Shown here: one piece after another, positions 6,831 through 9,797 of the stretch
How the letters are laid out: each line of letters starts with the position of its first letter
How positions within the stretch are numbered: position 1 is the stretch's first letter
Source of the DNA: Chloroflexota bacterium
Lineage (GTDB): Bacteria > Chloroflexota > Dormibacteria > Aeolococcales > Aeolococcaceae
NCBI GenBank assembly: GCA_028287605.1
Contig: JAQBPI010000193.1
Coordinates: 1 to 9,797, forward strand
DNA: 9,797 nucleotides
Direction of reading: 5' to 3'
Position numbers and translations under genes: made by a program
Notes under the pieces: generated by a model
What the model saw: the letters and a program-made list of their open reading frames with translations, nothing else
The model's database searches: none
Told to the model about the DNA's origin: nothing

Positions 6831-7853
6831 TCAGAGCCCCACGTAGGCGGCGGCATTCTCGGTGAACAGCGACCCGCCGCTGCTGCCGGACCGCCGCACC
6901 GCGGGCAGGCTGCGGTGGCCGGTCTGCGCCATGATGGCCCGCTCGGATGCGCCACCGGCGGCCGCCGCGGTCGCCAGCCCGCTGCGCAGGGAGTGGCCGG
7001 CGTACCGGGAGGGATCCAGGCCGGCACGAGCCGCGGCGCGCTGGACGATGCGCGCGACGCTGCGGTCGCTGAGCTGGTGCCCGGCCACCCGGCCACCACG
7101 GGTCACCGCGCGGAAGAGCGGGCCGCCGGTGATGCCCGCCGCGTCCCGCCACGCTCGGACCGCGCGGATCGGGCACGTCTCCGGGTGCCGGCCGAAGGGG
7201 ATGCCGACCTCGCGACCGCCCGCCGGCCGGCCGGTCCCGCTCCGGCGGATGCGCACGCGCAGCCCGCCGTCCGTCTCCTCGAGGTCGGCCAGGTCGAGGG
7301 CGACGAGCTCCGAGCGCCGGAAGCCGCCGGCGAAGCCGAGGAGGAGCAGGGCGCGATCGCGCAGACCGTCGAGACGGTCGGTGGGGATGACGGTCAGCAG
7401 CTGTCGAAGGCCGGCGGTGACGACCGGGTCCTTCTGCACGGGCGCGGTGCCGGCGGTGCGGCGGATCTCCGCCATCGTGGTCCGCACCGCCGCGTCGCGG
7501 GTCGGGGTCGGGAGGCCCGCGAGCTGGTGCGCCTGGGAGATCGCCGAGACGCGCCGCTGCAGCGTCGAGGCCTTGGCCCCCGCCCCGGCGAGGGCGGTGA
7601 GGTAGAGGGCGACGGTCGTGGCCTCGGCGGGGAGCGCGGCGAGGTGGTGGCCCTCGCACCACGTCTCGAAGTCGGCGAGGTCCGAGCGGTAGCCGCGGAT
7701 GGTGTTGCTCGCCTTGGCGGCGGCGGCGAAGCGCCGGGTGGCGGCGTCGAGTGCCTCCAGACGCGCGGCGAGGGTGGCCGGATCCGGCCGGGTCGCCCCG
7801 GTCGGCAGGCGCACGCCCCGGGTGGCGCCGGTCGAGGATCGCAGCGGTGTCAT
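6831..7853 (-). CDS. Tyrosine-recombinase-fold protein lacking the catalytic Tyr (probably inactive)
   Basis: This 340-residue protein has the two-domain phage-integrase architecture. A SAM-like core-binding domain spans about 35-135 (NTIRGYRSDLADFETWC), and the catalytic domain about 140-340. Arg I is R179 (GFRRSEL), HxxR is H287/R290 (AGHSLRSG), and the third-box His is H313 (TGHRS). The H287-H313 spacing of 26 equals that of XerD. The nucleophilic Tyr is expected 9 residues after H313, but residue 322 is Ser in RRSGSSGGSLF, where relatives have RRY followed by a similar GSLF. The hairpin Lys, SKT in relatives, appears as Gly (SGT, 205-207). The only later Tyr is Y337, 24 residues past the His. 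ATG 7853 is chosen because the protein has normal length from there and non-coding-looking sequence lies upstream. No Shine-Dalgarno is present, and a TAGTAT -10-like hexamer (7864-7869) lies 10 bases away, suggesting a leaderless message. Confidence 0.82.
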   Translation of the reverse strand: MTPLRSSTGATRGVRLPTGATRPDPATLAARLEALDAATRRFAAAAKASNTIRGYRSDLADFETWCEGHHLAALPAEATTVALYLTALAGAGAKASTLQRRVSAISQAHQLAGLPTPTRDAAVRTTMAEIRRTAGTAPVQKDPVVTAGLRQLLTVIPTDRLDGLRDRALLLLGFAGGFRRSELVALDLADLEETDGGLRVRIRRSGTGRPAGGREVGIPFGRHPETCPIRAVRAWRDAAGITGGPLFRAVTRGGRVAGHQLSDRSVARIVQRAAARAGLDPSRYAGHSLRSGLATAAAAGGASERAIMAQTGHRSLPAVRRSGSSGGSLFTENAAAYVGL

Positions 7854-7879
7854 GTCCGATACGATACTAGTTATCGGAC
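7854..7879. promoter_or_regulatory. Perfect inverted repeat abutting the recombinase start codon
   Basis: GTCCGATA (7854-7861) and TATCGGAC (7872-7879) are exact inverted copies separated by 10 bases (cgatactagt). A shorter nested pair, CGATA and TATCG (7862-7866, 7872-7876), flanks CTAGT. The element directly adjoins the ATG at 7853 and covers a TAGTAT -10-like hexamer for - strand transcription. It is a conspicuous AT-rich island in GC-rich DNA. It is best read as an operator and promoter, probably for autoregulation; a recombination core site is the alternative. Confidence 0.55.
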
Positions 7880-7924
7880 GCGTTGTGGCGAGGGCCGATG
7901 ACTGGGCCATCCGAGGTCCCACCC

Positions 7925-8506
7925 CTAGTTGTGCGGCCGATGGGTGCGGACGCCGTGGTGGCCGTGTCCCCTCAGGTGCTGAGAGGGCGCGCTTCCACCG
8001 TTGTCGACGTGCCGAGGAGGAGCGGGCTGCGGCTGGGGTGCAGGTGTGGACACGTTCGCGGCGCCGGACGGGTTGGAGATCATCTGCTGGAGGCCGGAGA
8101 CGTCGACCTGGCCGTACGTGAGCGCGCCCAGCACCGCCGCCACCAGGACGACGAAGAGCCACCCCGATCCGGAGTGAGCCTCCTTCAGTCTCCATTTCTC
8201 GTCCTTGAGCGACGGGCTCGGCGGCGGTAGCTGCACACCCTTGCCGACGTTCGCATGCGCCTTCAATCTCATCTCGTAGCGGCCGGTCCAGGGGGCGGGA
8301 TCCTTGGGCGATAGTCGCTTCGTCTTGGCTGACGTCAGCCGTCCGATGAGGATCAGAGCAACGATGGCAAACGCGAGCAGAACCACGGTCCCATAGCCGT
8401 CGCCGACCTGGACCGCCGTGTCGCCAAGGATTTCAGCTGGGTGGATTCGAATGTCCTCGGTTGCCCGGGTGGGGCCCACTCCGCCGGATCGGCAAGGGCG
8501 CGCCAC
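7925..8506 (-). CDS. Two-helix membrane protein with Pro/His-rich C-terminal tail, unknown function
   Basis: I do not recognise this family. Counted from GTG 8506, the protein has 193 residues. It has one hydrophobic helix at about 39-55 (YGTVVLLAFAIVALILIG) followed by positive charges (SAKTKR), a basic 60-residue loop, and a second helix at about 115-131 (WLFVVLVAAVLGALTYG). After that comes a tail of about 60 residues rich in Pro, Gln, Gly and His. The positive-inside rule puts the loop in the cytoplasm and both ends outside. The start is uncertain: GTG 8506 and GTG 8479 both lack a Shine-Dalgarno. It lies 71 bases upstream of the recombinase gene on the same strand. The helix/charge pattern makes it a likely real gene, although its codon bias is weaker than that of the housekeeping genes. 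Confidence 0.55.
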   Translation of the reverse strand: MARPCRSGGVGPTRATEDIRIHPAEILGDTAVQVGDGYGTVVLLAFAIVALILIGRLTSAKTKRLSPKDPAPWTGRYEMRLKAHANVGKGVQLPPPSPSLKDEKWRLKEAHSGSGWLFVVLVAAVLGALTYGQVDVSGLQQMISNPSGAANVSTPAPQPQPAPPRHVDNGGSAPSQHLRGHGHHGVRTHRPHN

Positions 8507-8874
8507 GTGGGCAGCGGGGGACCCTATCGCCTCGCGCTGGCTGCATCGGACACAGAGCGGGTTGACGGCCGGGGCGACATCTCAGTGCGATCCCAGCAAC
8601 CCGCCCGCGAGGCAACGGCTTCACCGACCCCGGAGATCGGGCGAGTCCGGCGGCGTCGCCAGCCCCGCAGGTAGTGGTCAGACATGGCAGAAAGACCGGC
8701 CATTCGAGATCGATTGTCCGATTGATACCGGCGCTATCAGGCCCACGTCCGGTCCTGGCGGGCGGGCCGGCCGCAGGCTGGGCTGCGCCTCCGAGCGGAG
8801 GCGGGGGGCGAGCCCGGAGCCACCGGCCGGGCCACCCTCCCGGACTGCAGGCGCTGCACGGACAGGAGATGACC
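8507..8874. other. Stretch without a supported gene
   Basis: I see no convincing gene on either strand. The open frames here have no Shine-Dalgarno, no recognisable domain, and unusual Arg/Pro/Gly-rich translations. The stretch contains two of the GTCCGAT-type motifs (8545, 8716) and a short inverted repeat, TGATA (8723-8727) and TATCA (8735-8739) with a 7-base spacer. It separates the divergent - strand membrane-protein gene from the + strand small genes, so promoters for both are expected here, but I cannot place them reliably. Confidence 0.5.
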
Positions 8875-9054
8875 GTGGGATGGGTTCCGTACCGCGACGC
8901 CGCCCGGATCAGGGTGACGGCCGCGACCCCCGACGCGCCCGAGCCGGCGTGCACCGATGCCGGACAGAGCGCGATGGCGGCGGCGCGGCTCCAGCTGCGG
9001 CGGATGGTGAGAGAGCAGCCGGCCGCTGTCAGGAACGGCCGGGGAGCGGCCTGA
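8875..9054 (+). CDS. Small unknown protein, 59 residues
   Basis: I do not recognise this protein. It starts VGWVPYRDAARIRV, has an acidic/Pro middle (TPDAPEPACTDAGQ) and a helical basic part (AMAAARLQLRRMVREQ), with no membrane segment. GTG 8875 is preferred because AGGAG (8864-8868) is 6 bases upstream. The in-frame ATG at 8869 touches that Shine-Dalgarno directly and so is less likely. Its TGA (9052-9054) shares one base with the ATG of the next gene, which suggests translational coupling and supports it being real. Its function cannot be inferred. Confidence 0.45.
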   Translation: MGWVPYRDAARIRVTAATPDAPEPACTDAGQSAMAAARLQLRRMVREQPAAVRNGRGAA

Positions 9055-9422
9055 TGGCCGGCCACTGGACGGTCCACCGCTGGTGGGTGCCCGCCGATGT
9101 CGAGGGCCGCTTCGTCCAGGCCTGGCGTGCTCTGGCGGAGATGCTGGTTGCGGAGGGCCGGATGGAGCGTGTCGGCCTCTTCGCGGACGCCCACGAGCCC
9201 CGGGTGCGCTGCACGCCGCTGCGATGGTCCTCCCCGACGGCGCGGAGGGCATGGCGCGCCGACGTGCGGCACCGGTCGGCCGAGGATGCGATCGCCAGGC
9301 TGTGTGACGGCGCGCGGGTCCAGCGCATGACCAGCTCGCCCCGACGTCATCTGCTCACGCACACCACATCGGAGGGAGACCGATGCGCGCGATCCTCGTC
9401 GCCGCTGCGACCGCTGCCGTGA
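9054..9422 (+). CDS. Possible dimeric alpha/beta-barrel (antibiotic-biosynthesis-monooxygenase-like) protein
   Basis: This 122-residue protein starts MAGHWTVHRWWVPADVEGRFVQ. The pattern of a strand with RWWVPAD, then a helix (RFVQAWRALAEMLVAE), two strands (RVGLFADAHEPRVRC, TPLRWSS), a helix with RRAWRAD and a final helix resembles ABM-type dimeric alpha/beta-barrel proteins. These often act as small oxygenases or stress proteins; no catalytic residue can be assigned. The ATG at 9054 has GGGGAG at 9041-9046, 7 bases away, and overlaps the previous stop by one base. The last 30 or so residues (from about 9330) are of low complexity and may not be part of the domain. The assignment rests on pattern similarity only. 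Confidence 0.5.
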   Translation: MAGHWTVHRWWVPADVEGRFVQAWRALAEMLVAEGRMERVGLFADAHEPRVRCTPLRWSSPTARRAWRADVRHRSAEDAIARLCDGARVQRMTSSPRRHLLTHTTSEGDRCARSSSPLRPLP

Positions 9423-9703
9423 TGGCGGCACCACCGGGCGGCTCACCGCCGAGTCCGGAGAGCTGGAGCCCGTCTCAGCAGCCGAGCGGCTCGGCGCAAC
9501 CGTCGGGCTCGGGTGGCGCCGGCAGTCCGCCCTCGACCATGTCGCCGGCGCCGCCACCGCACAGCTACCGCGGCTCCGCGGGGCGGGCGAGCAGCTCCGG
9601 CGGCAGCACACCGCACCCCGGGTCTCGGGCGCACAGCCCGAGCCCGCCGCGGAGCAGCTGGAGAGCCTCGCCGGCGCCGGCGCCGGCGCCAGGTCCGCGG
9701 TGA
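9383..9703 (+). CDS. Possible secreted Ser/Pro/Gly-rich protein, 106 residues
   Basis: The protein begins MRAILVAAATAAVMAAPPGG, which could be a short signal peptide with cleavage near an AxA-type site. The rest is almost entirely Ser, Pro, Gly and Ala with some His and Arg, and no recognisable domain. GGAGGGAG at 9371-9378 gives a good Shine-Dalgarno for ATG 9383. It overlaps the end of the preceding gene by 40 bases. Near 9670-9690 the DNA becomes a GCCGGC tandem run encoding alternating Pro and Ala. Caution: a second frame (open from 9331 to about 9762) also reads with high GC at the third position and a more protein-like composition, but has no start codon. A frameshift or a non-coding GC-rich tract is therefore possible. 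Confidence 0.35.
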   Translation: MRAILVAAATAAVMAAPPGGSPPSPESWSPSQQPSGSAQPSGSGGAGSPPSTMSPAPPPHSYRGSAGRASSSGGSTPHPGSRAHSPSPPRSSWRASPAPAPAPGPR

Positions 9704-9797
9704 CGGGTGGGGACTCGGGGCCTCCCTCGTCCGGTCGGAATTCTCGGAACGGCCCTTGACAGAGCACCCTTGCGGAGGACGGCACCCGGGGTTACCA

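Larger units (their letters stand above)
7854..8722. repeat. Cluster of five GTCCGAT heptamers
   Basis: GTCCGAT occurs on + at 7854-7860, 8341-8347 and 8716-8722, and as ATCGGAC at 7873-7879 and 8545-8551. Three copies (7853, 8545, 8715) extend to the octamer TGTCCGAT. The copies at 7854 and 8716 are both followed by GATAC (after AC and T respectively), making imperfect direct repeats about 860 bases apart. I noticed no further copy elsewhere in the window. The copy at 8341 is within coding sequence. They could be binding sites of one regulator or recombinase-like protein. Confidence 0.45.

Noticed and set aside
7854..8195. N-terminal extension of the recombinase frame to 8195
   Set aside because: It would overlap the membrane-protein gene on the same strand, reads as low-complexity sequence, and would bury the inverted repeat inside coding sequence.
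8440..8460. tRNA TpsiC-like ATTCGAATCC (- strand), considered as a tRNA fragment or att site
   Set aside because: No acceptor, D or anticodon arm can be built around it and it sits within a coding frame.
8418..9053. Upstream in-frame extension of the alpha/beta-barrel-like gene
   Set aside because: The extension is Arg/Gly/Pro-rich and overlaps the membrane-protein gene on the other strand; ATG 9054 has its own ribosome site and gives a normal small-domain length.
9671..9692. GCCGGC tandem run as a functional repeat
   Set aside because: It is a short three-to-four unit low-complexity run, common by chance at this GC content.
8433..9785. 450-codon - strand open frame
   Set aside because: Its composition is Ser/Arg/Pro-rich with no recognisable domain, and the + strand frames in the same region have Shine-Dalgarno sites and coupled stops and starts.
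9756..9797. TTGACA as a -35 promoter element
   Set aside because: No -10-like hexamer occurs at 16-18 bases; the following sequence is GC-rich and the window ends, so it cannot be supported.

Overview
The window is very GC-rich and densely coded. Nearly all codons end in G or C, and several starts are GTG. The gene set fits a high-GC Gram-positive or related soil lineage (Actinomycetota, or Chloroflexota/Dormibacterota-type bacteria): an actinobacterial-style TldE/PmbA subunit, a DGPF protein paired with an ECF42 sigma factor, an acyl-type short-chain dehydrogenase and endonuclease IV. This placement is inferred from protein style; no rRNA or other phylogenetic marker is present.

Positions 1-5670 (+ strand) read as ordinary chromosome. 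In order they hold the 3' part of a TldE/PmbA-like gene, a sodium/calcium exchanger-family membrane protein, a YCII/DGPF-domain protein and its ECF42 sigma factor, a short-chain dehydrogenase/reductase, and endonuclease IV (nfo) with all nine metal ligands. A TGTCGA element in front of the DGPF gene looks like an ECF42-type promoter, so the DGPF/sigma pair may be self-activated.

Positions 5695-8506 (- strand) look accessory. Read in transcription order they hold a two-helix membrane protein with a Pro/His-rich tail, a tyrosine-recombinase-fold protein, a 64-residue unknown protein, and an SDH-family Clp-fold serine protease. The last three are packed with a 13-nt gap and an 8-nt overlap and look like one translationally coupled operon. 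The recombinase keeps R, H, R and H at XerD-like spacing, but has Ser where the nucleophilic Tyr should be and Gly near where the hairpin Lys is expected. It is therefore probably not a conventional recombinase. Its start codon abuts an AT-rich perfect inverted repeat, and the half-site heptamer GTCCGAT occurs five times between 7854 and 8722.

Positions 8507-8874 hold no gene I can support. From 8875 to 9703 there are three small + strand genes that overlap or abut, each with a Shine-Dalgarno-like sequence: an unknown 59-residue protein, a protein resembling the antibiotic-biosynthesis-monooxygenase (dimeric alpha/beta barrel) fold, and a possible secreted Ser/Pro/Gly-rich protein. I found no rRNA, tRNA, CRISPR array or complete insertion sequence.

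The best candidate for something undescribed is the - strand module: a catalytically altered recombinase, a small partner and a Clp-fold protease, with a cluster of shared short motifs upstream.
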